Positions 33,631 to 46,888 of a DNA stretch of 64,000 nt are shown in pieces. Origin of the DNA: Gautieria morchelliformis (Eukaryota > Basidiomycota > Agaricomycetes > Gomphales > Gomphaceae); NCBI GenBank assembly GCA_015179125.1, contig WHVA01000058.1:186001-250000 (forward strand). Reading direction: 5' to 3'. Position 1 is the stretch's first letter; each line of letters starts with the position of its first letter. A model generated the notes under the pieces. That model did not search any database. It had not been told where the DNA came from and saw nothing but the letters and a program-made list of their open reading frames with translations. The position numbers and the translations under genes were made by a program.

Positions 33631-36600
33631 TCATGGATCAAAGACCCGACTTGCAGGCCTGCCTCCGTCCAGGAATATTTTGCTAAGTGGTCGCATGGGT
33701 CGCGACCGACGTTGTCCTCCATCACGGATACTGCGGATCGCCTGATCTAAATCACCACGGCCGATAGACCGGCGGCCCCCCGCGGCATGGCCTAGTGAGG
33801 TCGACGATGAGGGCGAGAACAGAGACAGGCCCTGTGCAGAAGGCGGGAATAGAGATGTATTCGACGTCTGTTAAAACGCGATGGCGGTAAATGCGCAATA
33901 TAGCGTACGATGGCGGAAAGAGGCCAGGCTTACCGACATAGAAACCGCATTCTCAGGCGCTTTTTCCACGGGTGGTGATGCGGGCGGTGATGGCACTATG
34001 TCAACTTGGATCTTAGGCTGCGCATCGAGTATCTCAATGGCAGCTTTCTGGAAGATAAGTCAGCACAGATACTCGGTTCAACTGAATATAGACAGACATT
34101 GAGGGCAGAAGAGAAATTAATAATTAGTGCGAAGAAATCTTCTGGCTTTGTGCTATCAGTCAAGTCGGATGCTTCGCCATAGTATGCAAGAAGAGAGTGC
34201 AAGTCCTTGTCCACGGAAGCCCCCATATACGTCAAAGCGTCCACCTTTGAAGTGGATTGTACAATAAATGGCTAATCAAACGAACGTGTCAATTTCCTGA
34301 GTGATGATGAACCCACAAATCCCATACCTCCATTACAGCCAAAAACTGATCGCCGGGTAAATGAGATCTCGCATCCCTCGCTATTCGTAACTCCGTCTTG
34401 ACTTGGTCCAGTCCAGAAGAGATCGACTGGACGGACGCTAGAGTGGTCTGCACAGAGACTGTTGTTGTCCGCGTTACAAACAGCTCAACAGGCCTCCAAA
34501 AATTTACCACTCACTACGAGCTGCAGCTTCTATGTGGGGCAAATCATTCATGAAGGTCACCAGCTCATGGTCAGATCTCATGAGCACACGCGCAAGGTAA
34601 TGGAGGAGGGTCGGACAATCGGAACCTGCTTTCGCCGTCCTTGTCTCTTTCATCTGCCGGTGGGGTCTCAACGACTGCTACTCGCATGGTCTATAAGGTC
34701 TTACCTTAAGCAACGCATCTAGTTGAAAGCCGCGTGCACCACCGCGAAAGCTTGAAGCGTTCAAGGCGTTACCTAAGGCAAGTACAACCTTGTTCCAGAG
34801 CCGGTCAACGCCGTGAACGAACGTTGAGCGTTTCATAATCTTACCTGTAGCACCCGCTTAAATTTGGTCGAGACCCGTAGTTCTGTACAGGCATTCCGGA
34901 GAATATTTAACTCCGGACGGGTTTCCTCCATGTCAAGGTCCAGTTTCCTACGATATAGCATACACTCTATCCGCTCCGAAAGCCGTGGAATACTCGAAAT
35001 CTAGCACTGATGAGCAATGACTAACACAAGAGTTGAATGTACTAACCTCGCTGATGTACTGATCAGCTTTTGCCAATTTTCCCACATCTTGAAAATCTTT
35101 GATACGGGTGACCTAGATGTTATCAAATTAAGCTTAGACAGCTAAAATCATGTATGAATCGCACTTCTTCAGACGTAGGTAGGTTTTTCCAGATAATTTT
35201 GAGGTCATCAATAGAGAGCTTCTGATCATTGATTTCCAGCAAAGCTTGCTGAATATCGGGAAGAGTGAACTTGATTCTCGACAACATTATGCCTATACTT
35301 TACTATCGGTCACTGTGCATGATTGGATAGAGAGCTGTTCCTCACCAATGTTTTGGGCACGAGTAATGTCGAGCAATGTGGTAACCGCTTGTTTCTTGAG
35401 GACGGACGCAGTGGCCGCACTACCTGAAGATGAGGCGTCCATGGTGAATGTTTCCTCAAGATCCGCCATATTCAGATCCAACGTGGCCGAGTCAAGCTCA
35501 CTCCAGACAGTAGCAGTCAACGAAGGCGCGCCCAACTTATTCCAGAAGAAGGGTTTTAAACGTTTAGTAGGGCGGGTAACTCTCACACCCTTCCATGCCG
35601 AAGGTGCCCCCGAAGGTGGCGGTGGCGGTGGCGGCGGCGGTACCCCATCCCCTGCATGGGGAGGTGGAGGTGGCGGCGGAGGTGGGGGCGGCGGCGCCGA
35701 GGTGAATGTGGAGCCAAAGGCTGGCGGTGGGGGAGGCGGCGGCGGCGGAGGAGGAGGAGGAGGAGGAGGAGGCGAAGATACCGAGAAGTCTTGCGAGTTT
35801 CGAACTGATGGTGGAGGACCGGCTTGATCCACTACGATTGTAAGTGTCTGACTACGACCAATGGAGGGCGGCGGAGGCGGCGGTGGTGGAGGAGGTGGGG
35901 AGGTAGGGGAAGGTGCCACATGGCCGCTTGTAAGGGCTTCACTGTCACCCGAGGTCACGACGGCTGCACGCTTTGGCTTGGGTGGCGGGGGCGGCGGTGG
36001 GACACGTAATTTAAATTCTTTTTCTGTCGCCATTCGAGTCTTCACAGCCAGCTGATCCTTGAGCACATCGTTCGCCTTCCTAAGCGAGGCAATCTCCTCG
36101 TCCTTGCGAGTGAGACTGTCGATTGCCTGAGATGCGATGAGTTGCGCATCTACTTCCGCTTCTCGGTCCTGAACTTGGTTTTCAAAGTTCGTCTGGAAGC
36201 GAGAGTATACCGATTCCAGGGCACGCTTAAGGTAAATTACTTCCTTACCCTTGTGCCCGAGATCGATCTCCAAGCCGTCGGACTGTCACGTAAAAATAAC
36301 TCAAGGGCTGTCGTATAAGAAGCAGATAATACTCACCTTCGTCTTTAACTTGGCGATCTCGTCGTTTAAGGTGGTCCATTTGGCTCGGTCTCGCTCGCGC
36401 TTAGCTCGTTCGTCCTATGACATATGAGTCATCAAATCCCTAATATGGCAGTGATATCGTCTCACAGCATCTCTACCGTCCGTCGGGTTCTGTGCTCGTA
36501 GTCGGTCCACCTCAGCCTGCAACTGCAGCACTTGCTTCTCTTTCGAAACAAGCCTCTGAACTAGACCATGGAAATTTTGGTTTGTCTTTTGGTTTGACTT

Positions 36601-39600
36601 CCCAAAAAAATTGTGATTAGCGTCACATAGGTCTATGCGGAAGGAACACACACCTCCTGGCCACCATTTGACGCATGCCTGGGTTGAGATGCACCAATAT
36701 TCAATGGCAAAGACTTGAGAATGTTGACTTCTGCTATCTGTTCGTTGAGCTCGTTTCGGAGCCCATTTTTCTGTGTTGCGTTCCTCAGTACATGCCGTAC
36801 ACGTGCAAAGGAAGGGAATCAAACCTCGTCACTAAGTTCTTCGACCCTCGCACGGAGAGCCTCTAACTGTTCCTCGACGACAGCTCTAGGATTTTGATCC
36901 CCGGCGACAACGTCGATGGCTTGGCCAGTGATATGCTGTATAGATGAAGCGAACCGCTTCATGAAGGTGCGCCAATTGTCATCACTAGTTGACAGCGGAT
37001 CGTTAACAAGCGGAATGGACAGTATGATGCTGTAGAGCTTACAAACGGTCTAGCAAAGCAACTTGCTCCACAAATTTGTCCAGGACGATGAATAAGTCAG
37101 TTTTTGTTTGCCTGAAGAACGTCCCGTGTCCAGTGAGCGACCCGCAGCACAGTGGCAAACACGCACGGTTTAATGTCTTTCTCAAGGATGAAGGCATACC
37201 GCTTAAGAATTTCCACCATGATCGGATACACTTCCCCGTGCTGTTTTGCTATCCCGAGAAGTTCCTCTAAGGCAACTTCCGAGTCAGGCCTCGTTCGAGT
37301 GTGTTCCTTGATGAGGCCACGAGCACGATCACGCAAGTCTTCCTCGTCCTCATACTTCTCCTCCGTATACACGTCGATCTGGGTTAACAACGCGTCTGGA
37401 GGTTGCACGTATCTCAAAGCCTAGAAAGTCGTTGAGCCACAACTATGGTGCGGGATGAGAGGAAGCTCATAGGCACTGATGCGTACCACGATGACCTCGT
37501 TCAAGCCTCTTCGTCCAAACTCCTCACGCAACATGACTCGCTCTTCAACCGCCTCGGGACAATTAGTTATTGCATTGACCAGGGCGAGGGCTGCCGTTCT
37601 TGCCTCCCACACTCCCTCCTCTTCTTCCACAGCTTCTTCAGGCTTGGGAAGACGCAACAAGGCAACAAGTTGTTCAAATCGGAACGTCTCGTCATGTGCG
37701 ACCCGGTAGTCGGACATTGCGGCAAGGACCAGCTTATGTCCATCAACGAGAGAGAGCACACAGATGGCTGCCAGCACCTCTGCGGCTAGTGTGCGCAGCT
37801 TGATTGAGGGAGTGTGAAGCGTATAAGCGATGTGCGTCACGAGCGTTGGTGACGACAATACGTGATTGAAACCCGGCTTGAATGCGCAAGCCGTCCGATC
37901 AGTCACAACCGCCTCCCCGCATCAGACTGGAGTTACTCACCCCGGTGTTTAAAAGAACGCGTTGGCATCTGACAACCTCAAGTAAAACCGCCTCTTCCGT
38001 GTCTGTTAGCTTCCGATTACCCCCCTTGCCCACTAGCCCAAAGAGAAGAGTCCCCAGCGCATCCATGCCACTCTGCTCGCCTACAAAGCGCTCTATCCAA
38101 GCAAGCTTCGCAGTCGATAAGTGTACGCGCAGTGATATGAGGTGCTTGGCCAGACTCAAATCCGACGGTTTCCTTTATATGGATAATTATCACTTTCGGC
38201 AACCTCAGCATCTAAGGATCACGCACCCATTTCGTACGCCGTCAACATACCACTCCGGGCTGTCTACCTTTCCCTTTCCCTTCTCTGCGACATTCTTATC
38301 CTGCGCATCCTTCGTACCACCAGAGCTCGCCCACCAGCTACTCCAAAGACCGCCCGATGTTTGGGCCACCACCGGTGCAACCTCGGCGTCAGCCACAGGT
38401 TCCTTCACGTCGTGTGCCGGAGTAGTGGACGGCGACCCAGCACTGCCCCAAGCAGCTATTGAGAATCGCTTCATAATGCTGTCGCCTGTGAGCTGAGGAA
38501 CGATCCGGGGAAGAAGTTGCCCCGCACTGGCTGGGCCGTACGTTTGACTACTGGACGTCGTTGGAGATCGCGCAGAGGGACCGGGCGACGTTGCTACAGA
38601 ACTGCTCCCACTCACTGAACGCAAATCGCGGTTCTGGCGTAATAGATAACTCTTCCTATCCGGGGAGAGCTGACGCATGGCTTGACGCTGGGGATCCTTA
38701 AGCCCAAGCTCATCCATCATCTTCTCAAAGTCGACAGGATTGACATCGTTATCTGACTCGTCCGACTCCTCTTGTGCGCTGGCCTCTGGACCAAGTCCAA
38801 TAGGGGAACCTTGAGAGGATTTGAAGCGCAGCGTACCAGAATCCACAAGGATAGGCTCGCTGACGATCTTACGTCGATCCTCACGCGATGAAGGGGTTGT
38901 AGGCGGTGAGGAAGACGGTGGCGATGGACTGCGACGCAGCCAACTATCGAACATGCTAGAAAGACGGCCCATGCTCGAGTCTGCAGTCGGGGAACGCGTC
39001 GGTGATCCCGCTGACGAGGCCGGAGATTTTATTCCGGCCTTGGCTGTCCCTTCGTCCTCTTCCTCACCATCATTACGATCCACCGGTCTACTTTTGACAG
39101 TTGTGTCGCCATCATCAAACGATGAGGAGAGAGAGCCCGATTTGGAAGCAGAGCGGCGATACCACTCGTCTGGAACGTTAACACGGAAGAACCGGTTAGA
39201 CTTTGAGGATGAAGCTGCTGATATAGAAGCTGTAGATGCGAGAAGTTCAGAAACAATTTGGTCCGGCCGAAGACGGGAGGAGGCTAAGAGATGTTGAGAA
39301 ATGAAATCCTACTGTACAAGAAGCAACATGCCTTCTGCAATTCCCTCTCCGGAAACTTCTTCCATGATATAATCAACATTACCGCCTCCTGGCCCCTCAA
39401 GGACCTTAGTCAAACCCAACTCATCGATGATAATATCTAGTGCCTCCTCCACAGTCGTGCTACGTGCGATGAATACTGTCCATGAGAAACCGTCGATTAT
39501 TTCGGGAACACGGAGGAAGGTGATAGGGAGCATGAGGTGAGGGTGGAGAGACACGAGACGCAGGTAAGGGGTATGGAGGTGAGACGTAAGTGGAAAGGAG

Positions 39601-39978
39601 GAGAAGTGACGCTGTGATTGGCGTGATTGGCTTCGTAGAGGTGGACGTTTCAAGAGAGGTTGTACAGGAGCAAGTGATGATAAAATGCCTGAACTGAGCT
39701 TAACCTTGGCGCAACCCCTATATAAGCAATGATAATAACTCACCGTCGGACAGACGCTCAAGCTCGCGTTCATCCCAATGCTTTCCTGAGGTCTCCTTGC
39801 GGATCTTCTGCAATGCCCAGCGGCCACACTGCCAGTCTCCTAGAATGTCCTCCTGTACTTCCTTTATATCCGTAAGAACAGTTAGGACATCCTGGACGAC
39901 AGAGTCAGTCTTAACGGCGGTAAAGTGTAGTGTGCCCTTAGGAATGAGTATTGGAACTATGAGTGAGTCGCCTTGCAT
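33631..39978 (-). CDS. Diaphanous-type formin (GBD/FH3-FH1-FH2)
   Basis: A many-exon gene; the start (39978) and stop (33631) are chosen by motif logic and some inner junctions (near 39320-39280) remain unresolved. N-terminal exons encode MQGDSLIVPILIPKG and HLHTPYLRLVSLHP. The GTPase-binding/FH3 region contains VDFEKMMDELGLKDPQRQAM, AEWYVDG-like SPEWYVDGVRNG and AWIERFVGEQSGMDALGTLL. A coiled coil (EEIASLRKANDVLKDQL) precedes FH1, which has several runs of 7-17 prolines (about 35590-36010). FH2 shows WKGVRVTRPTKRLKPFFWNK, SIDDLKIIWKNLPTSEEV, LRNACTELRVSTKFKRVLQA and LALGNALNASSFRGGARGFQ. A basic tail (GGRRSIGRGDLDQAIRSI) resembles a DAD. Formins nucleate unbranched actin for cables and the cytokinetic ring under Rho/Cdc42 control. 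Identity is firm; exon edges are approximate. Confidence 0.85.
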
Positions 39979-41660
39979 CGTAATATCTAGTCGTAATGGT
40001 CGTGGGCGATACCGCTGTCTGACTGGTAGCCCCTGAGCTTGAGCGGCGGCACAGATGGGACAGCACAGTAGTTCAGGGAGCGGCAAGACCTTGTGCGTTC
40101 ACAGGAGAGAGATGTTGACGGGAATCTTTAGAATAATAGATGTTATGGCGGTAATAAAGAGCTTCTCTGATGAGGGGATATACCTAGAGGAGGTAGTCCA
40201 AAAGCAACCTTTGGGATGTGACGTAATTCAAGTGTGACCCGCTCCAAGTCTGTAGTTGCACGTGGCTAAGTACCGATAATACTTATAAGGCAAAAACTGC
40301 AGCAGCACCAATGGCACGTTCACCCAATGTGCTGGCTGTAGCAGAACATGTCCAGGCTCTAGCCGGCCACCTTTCATGCATCATTCTACACCGGCTTTTG
40401 TTGGCGACACTCCTGGGAAGCCTTGCGGATCATATTGGTCTCGCTAGAACGTCTTTCTTTGAACACACTCTGCATTGTTTCCAACAGTAATCGCCTACTC
40501 TGCACTGCCTGTGTTGATCGCTGCGAACCTGAAGCCCTCATCTTGATGCTGAGGTCACTTGGAGCTCACCAGCCAAAATACAAGTGGAATCCCCAGACTT
40601 GGATTTATCTCTTACACATTGTCCGCCATTGACTGATCACCAGACCGTCCAAGTCTGACGGTCCAGAAAATATCCTCTAGGCATGGAATAGCGAATCTAT
40701 GTACACTGGGCTCAAGACCAAGCCGCACCGTTCTGAGTCCGTCATGCCTCTACATCCACTCTACCCGCTGTTCGCCCCATTCTCTGACCCACTATTCACT
40801 GCTCGCGCATTTCGCCAGCAGGCACGCCATCAAATATGATCAATACCATTCACCCGGCATGATGGTTCATCATTAAAACCATCATCTTCTTAATCCAACC
40901 CCATTGGGTGTTCGTATGGCCAAAGTGTGATCGCAGGACGTCCCTTCCATAGGCCGTGTGGGATCAACCCAGTAAACGAAGAGCCTGTGCAGGGTAGCAT
41001 GTATGCGGGTCCCAAGACATGGTTTTGTCCATAAGTGCCTCTGCCCCCTTTACTCTCCGTCATTTCATGTTCACATTCTCCCCTCACTCTATTGTATGTT
41101 TATTCCATCTACTTAGTATCATGACTGCGCACCCCTATCCAACCCTGACTTGTGACGGCCTCTTTCCTATTCGCTGACACCTTACGAGCATTCAATATAA
41201 GTAGTTTACATTCGCATGTATATTCCCCAGTTCAATTATCATACGTCGTTCATCTTGTGCAAATTTGACCTCGCTGTGGCCATCACCTTAAGCCTTCTCT
41301 TGGAGATTTCCATCTTTGACTAGCAGAGGACTTAGGCGCCACTGGTGAGTTCTCACACTTCACCTTCGTTACCTTAGCCTTCAAACCATTTTCTGTGCTG
41401 TTGGCGAAGGGCTCCGAAGGAGCACCTTCGCCAGCGAAGGGATTGTCAATACTTAGACAGCCCTTCCGTGAGACCTTGCACAATACATCATCAAGAGCCA
41501 TGGGCTATTTCGCTATGACTGTAGATAGGGTGAGCCCCATTTAGGCAAACCCTCTTACCTTGTCAACATTCATTGGTTCACCTATTCGCCGAACGGCATA
41601 CTTATTCGCACAAGTTATTAGGGCATTCGCTGTGTTCACTAATACACGATATTAACACCT
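39979..41660. other. Intergenic region and left border of the transposon-rich zone
   Basis: About 1.7 kb upstream of the formin with no supportable gene. Near 41400-41470 a GGCGAAGG/CCTTCGCC inverted motif recalls similar motifs at 46750-46850 downstream of the Gypsy element, so a remnant of its 5' LTR may lie here, but I cannot delimit it. Confidence 0.45.
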
Positions 41661-41671
41661 GAAAACCAATC

Positions 41672-42536
41672 TTGACAGGCGTGTGTGCGAGTGACTTCCC
41701 AGACGAGCAGTCGCAGCTCCTTTGGGCGATGTCCTTTATGAAAACATGCAGGGCTGCGACTTTTGCCACTCGCGCATTCACTCATGAAGCAAAGCATGGT
41801 GTGCCGCTCTACCCGACCTGGAAGGATTTTGTTGAAGCATTTCGCCAGCAGTTCTACCCCCTACACGAGGCCACCGATGCAATGAACCAACTGGAATCGC
41901 ACCAGTACCACCAGGGCAAACATTCAGTTGATGAATACATTGATGGGTTCGAAGAGCTGGTTGAGAAAGGCGAATACACAGGTGGGCGATCGATTGTGAT
42001 GAAGTTCCGCGAGGTCTCGAACCTGCAATCCAGAGTCGCATCGCATTGATGTTGGATGGCAGGCCAAAGGACAATGACCCTTCTGCGTGGTATGGGGGGG
42101 CGAGAACAGTTGCACTCACGCGTGCAGCCAACGAAGCATTTCAGGGACCTAGGGTGACAAACAGTGGCCCTCCCCCACCGCCAGTTTTTCACAAGGCAGG
42201 TGAATCACACACCAGGTTCACCAGTCAGCTCTCTTCAAGGCCAGCGATAATGCCAGTGCCCACGCCCCTTCCAAATGCCTCTGGGCCTGCTCCGATGGAC
42301 GTGGATGCTGCAAAGAAGCGATTCCCATAGCCACTCACCTGTTGGTGCTGCGGAAAGGTTGGACACTTTGCGTGAGAATGCCCGCAGGCCTACGACATCC
42401 GCTACATGACAGCTGATGAACGCGAGGAGCTGCTGGAGCACTGGATGGTCGCTGCAGATGTGCGAGATGTCGCTGAGGAAGAGGTCGAGAAGGATGATGC
42501 TGAGGATTTTGTGCCACGCAGCGAGTGAGAGATGTG
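41672..42536 (+). pseudogene. Gag of chromovirus element A, broken
   Basis: Reads YPTWKDFVEAFRQQFYPLHE and HSVDEYIDGFEELVEKG, typical of Gypsy gag capsid sequence, then a CCHC knuckle CWCCGKVGHFA-x-EC. It is interrupted by a frameshift near 42010, TAG at 42328-42330, TGA inside the knuckle at 42373-42375 and TGA at 42526-42528. The knuckle TGA sits where related elements have Arg. Gag would have formed the particle; this copy cannot. Confidence 0.75.
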
Positions 42537-45500
42537 CCCTCGCTGCCCCTGTCCAATCGCTTTGCTGCTGTGTCAATAGCCCCAGATACTGAAGATACAA
42601 TTCCTGTGTCAGAGACTGGGTCGCACACAGCAAGCGATAAAGACACATCAACCGCCGACATTCCGAAAGGTCCTTCACCATGATTGAAACATTGGGAGCA
42701 AGCCCTTCCCAAGCACTTCATGGTTGCATCCTTCCCCTCTCCAAATTTGCTGAACCTCAAGGTAGAGATCCAGACAACAGACACGGCTGAAGTCAAAGGG
42801 GTGACTACACTCCTTGACAGTGGTGCGACTGGGTTGTTCATCGACAGTGAATTTGTCGCCGCTGAGAAGTTAACCATGCAATCACTCACACGCCCTGCCA
42901 CTGTGTACAATGTTGATGGCACTCCCAATGAGGGAGGAGCAATTCGCAATGTTGTTGATGTCATCCTGCGATTCCGTGACCACTCTGAACGTGCTGTCTT
43001 TGCCGTTACTAACCTTGGGAAGCACAAGATGATCCTTGGATATCCATGGCTCCGGGAGCACAACCCGGAGGTTAACTGGCGAACGCAGGAGGTGACACTG
43101 AATAGATGCCCTGCGCAGTGCCACACCTGCAGAGCAACATTGCAGGAAGAGCGGAGAGAGGAGGCGAGGATACGTGCGTGCCGCATGGGCCCCCTGCCTC
43201 AGATGGTGGAAGAGGAAGAGGGTGACACAGAAGGAGATGAGCCAGGTGATGTTGAGCCCCTTCTGGAGCCAGGCGACCGCCTGTTTGCAACTGTGTCCAC
43301 GCCCAATGTACCTGTACCCATTATCGCAGCCACCACAACCACTTCACAGCAGCTAGCTGAGAAGGCCCTTCGCAGTGTACCCCCAGCAGAAAAGGAACTC
43401 ATCCCTCCTTACCTCCATGACTTTGAGGATGTCTTTGCTAAAGAGTCCTTTGATTCACTTCCTGAACGCAGGACATGGGACCATGCAATTGAGCTTGAGC
43501 CAGGAGCCAAGCCATCTGCAGGCAAGGTTTACCCACTTGCCCCCAGTGAACAGTCGCAGCTGGATGAATTCCTGCAGGAGAACCTGCGCACTGGCGGCAT
43601 TCGCCCCTCGAAATCGTCTATGGCCAGCCCAGTGTTCTTCATCAAGAAGAAGGATGGATCACTGCACCTGGTCCAGGATTATCGCGTGCTCAATGCCATG
43701 ACAGTGAAGAACCGCTACCCCCTTCCCATCATCTCTGAGCTCATTGCGCAGCTTCGTGGAGCAAAATACTTCACCAAGCTAGATGTGCGATGGGGCTTTA
43801 ATAATGTGTGAATAAAGGATGGCAATGAGTGGAAGGCTGCATTCCGCACTAATCGCGGCCTCTTTGAACCCCTCGTCATGTTCTTTGGACTCACAAACAG
43901 CCCTGCGACATTCCAGACCATGATCAATGACATCTTCCAAGACCTCATCATGGAAGGGCATGTGTGTGTATACCTGGATGACATCCTGATCTTCACCGAC
44001 ACCCTTGAGGAGCATCGCCGACTTCTGCGAATAGTCCTTGAGCTCCTACGGCAGCACAAGCTCTATCTTTGCCCTGAGAAATGTGAATTTGAGCGAACAA
44101 AGATTGAGTACCTTGGGCTCATTGTGTCACATGGCAAGTTGGAGATGGACCCCATCAAGGTCGCAGGTGTCATGGACTGGCCAACCCCAGCAAATCGCAA
44201 GGAGGTGCAGGCCTTCCTGGGATTTGCCAACTTTTATCACCAGTTTGTCGAGGGCTTCTCACATCATGCGCAACCCCTGTTTGAGCTCCCAAGAAGGATG
44301 TACAATGGTCATGGGGTGATCGCGAACAGCAGGCATTTGATGGGCTGAAGCTGTGATTCACATCAATGCCGATCCTGCACTTTGCAGATGACAATCAACC
44401 ATACCGGGTGGAGGCTGACAGTTCAGATGTCGCCACTGGTGCAGTCCTGTCCCAACGATCTCCAGATGACGACAAATGGCATCCCATTGTGTTTTACTCA
44501 AAGAGTCTCACTCCTGTGGAGCGAAATTATGAGATTCATGACAAGGAGATGCTGGCTATTATTCGCGCCTTAGAGGAATGGCGACATTTCCTTGAAGGCA
44601 CTAAGCATCACATTGAGATCTGGACAGACCACAAGAACCTGGAGTATTTTCGCACTGCAAAGAAGCTTAATCGCAGGCAGGCTAGATGGTCTCTCTACTT
44701 GTTGCATTTTGATTTCGAGCTTCACCATCGGCCTGGTGTCACGATGGGCAAGTCAGATGCACTGTCGCGGCGCTCAGGCCATGGGTCAGGATCAGGTGAC
44801 AACAGCGATTTGACACTCCTACGCCCAGAGCTGTTCATTGTTCACGCCCTTGAGGGGCTCACCCTGGCGGGGGAAGAACGTGGGATTGTTCGCAACGTGA
44901 AGAAGGCATTTGGGGATGGGTCACTGGAGGACAAGGTCACAGGGGCGGTAAAGAAGCTACGAGAGTCTGGTGGGAAATCACTGGTGTCTGCAGAGTGGGC
45001 TGAGATGGATGGGCTGCTCACATTCCAAGGTAAAGTTTACGTTCCAGATGTCCAGGACCTCAGGCGATGAATTGTCACCCAGCACCATGATTCACGGGTC
45101 GCTGGTCATCCTAGGCGATGGAAGACCCTTGAACTTGTCTCACGAAATTACTGGTGGCCCCACATGTCGCAGTATATTGGCGAGTACTCCAAGACGTGTG
45201 ATTTATGCCTGCGATCAAAGGCACGAAGGCAGCCACTCCTCGGTGAACTCCATCCACTCCCTGTCCCTGAAGCTTGCTGGGACATGATCAGTGTTGACTT
45301 CATTGTGGAACTGCCTGACGCACATGGCTACGATGCTGTGATGAATGTAGTGGACTCGGTCTCCAAGCGGGCACACTTCATCCCCACCAACACCACAATC
45401 ACTGCAGCCGGAGCAGCGCGACTTTTCCTACACCATGTCTGGAAGCTGCATGGCCTCCCGCGAACAGTGGTGTCAGATCGTGGGGTCCAGTTCGTGCGTG

Positions 45501-46441
45501 AATTCACTCGCGAGCTTTATCGCCTGCTGGGAATTCGCATCGCAGCCTCCACAGCATACCACCCGCAGACTGATGGGCAGACGGAGCGACTCCATCAAGA
45601 GCTAGAGCAGTACCTTCGACTCTTTGTCAATGAGCAACAAGACGACTGGGATGACCTCTTGCCCATGGCTGAGTTCCAGTACAACAACCATGTGCATGCT
45701 TCCACTCGACAATCGCCCTTCATGCTGGACACTGGGCGGCACCCACGAATGGGCTTCGAACCACATCAACCCCCATCGAACCTTGAGTCTGTCAATGAAT
45801 TCAAGGAACGCATGGAGGAGTCACTGTCAGAAGCGAAGTCGGCACTGGCAAAGTCAAAGGAGGACATGGCGACATACTATAATCGCTGACGTGAACCAGC
45901 ACCTACATTTTCTCCGGGTGACAAGGTTTACCTCGATGCAAGCGATATACACACCACCCATCCTTCGAAAAAGCTAGCTCATCAGCGACTTGGCCCCTAC
46001 GTTGTTGAACGCCAAGTTGGGTCACAAGCCTACCGTCTCTGCCTCCCAAGGTCTCTAAGTTGCCTCCACCCTGTTTTCCCCATCATTAAGCTCACTCCTG
46101 CTCCATCCGATCCAATCTTGGGTCAGCGACCATCCCCACCACCTCCACCCATCCTTAGAGAGGGCGATGAGCACTTTGAAGTTGAACAGGTGTTAGACAG
46201 TCGCATGCAAGCAAATCGCCCCCAGTTCCTCATCAAGTGGAAGGGGTATGGCTATGAAGAGAATTCTTGGGAAAATGAGGGCGATGTCCAAGCTCCTGAC
46301 CTCATTGCTGACTTCTACCATTCGCATCCAGGTGCCCCTCGTCGCATTCGCTCCTTGGAGGCTGTCACCTTTCAGAATTGCATCCCTGTTCCACCAGTGG
46401 GACTTCATGCGTCGAGTCGCCGCATTCTAGAGGGGGGGTGA
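42537..46441 (+). pseudogene. Pol polyprotein of chromovirus element A, broken
   Basis: Protease motif LLDSGATGLFID (about 42813-42850), reverse transcriptase LHLVQDYRVLNAMTVKNRYP and VYLDDILIFTD (about 43680-44000), RNase H YRVEADSSDVATGAVLSQ, integrase HHCC remnant near TCDLCLRSKARR and catalytic SVDFIVELPDAHGYD, VVSDRGVQFVREFTRELYR, and a chromodomain FEVEQVLDSR...KWKGYGYEENSWE (about 46178-46320). Frame breaks: TGA at 42681, 43809, 44354, 45068 and 45887, and a frameshift near 44288. Around these TGA codons the protein continues in the same frame, so they are point mutations. The chromodomain would have targeted integration to modified chromatin. Confidence 0.85.
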
Positions 46442-46888
46442 TGTCAGGGGAACACCAATCACACACTGTGTATGATCGCAATGTGTATGATCGCACTGTG
46501 GATGATTGCACTGTGCATTATCACACACTGCATCATCGCAGCGTGTTGTTGGTGGCCCCTGAGCTTCTCCTAGCCTTTAGCATCCTTCTGTCTTGTGTTC
46601 TGTTTATTTCCCTTCCTGTTCCGGCCCCTTCCGACATCATTCCTTCCTTATCTGTCCAGCACTGTTATCGCTGGCATGATTGCTTATGTAACTTGGGCAT
46701 TCGGTGATCGGGCTAGCATGCCCGCGTTTGCTTATAGTCGTAGTTAGGTGGCGAAGGGGTTCCTTAGAGTTTTCTCTTTGGATCCCCCTTTGCCAGGTAT
46801 GTCTATGTCCTGTATATAGTTCTCTATCTCACTTTGGATCCCCCTTCGCCAGTTCGCCGCCTGAGTGTAGAGCGTCTGCCCAGGTTGC
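46442..46888 (+). repeat. Truncated LTR-like sequence of element A with leading minisatellite
   Basis: Begins TGATGTCAGGGGAACACC directly after the polyprotein stop. Bases 46465-46545 form about five degenerate 15-16 bp repeats of the type GTGTATGATCGCACT. The motif GGATCCCCCTTCGCCA occurs twice (about 46780 and 46840), with a TATATAG between them. The sequence ends abruptly at the TGTAAGAACC junction at 46889. Confidence 0.55.

Larger units (their letters stand above)
41666..46888 (+). mobile_element. Ty3/Gypsy chromovirus, decayed copy (element A)
   Basis: Domain order is gag, zinc knuckle, protease, reverse transcriptase, RNase H, integrase, chromodomain, which defines a chromovirus. The 3' LTR seems to begin at the TGATGTCAGGGGA segment near 46440 and is cut off by another repeat at 46889. 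The 5' LTR is not clearly present. Multiple in-frame stops and at least three frameshifts show it is inactive. Confidence 0.85.

Noticed and set aside
35246..35827. Plus-strand glycine-rich frame of 193 codons
   Set aside because: It is the antisense shadow of the formin FH1/FH2 coding exon, with poly-Gly mirroring poly-Pro.
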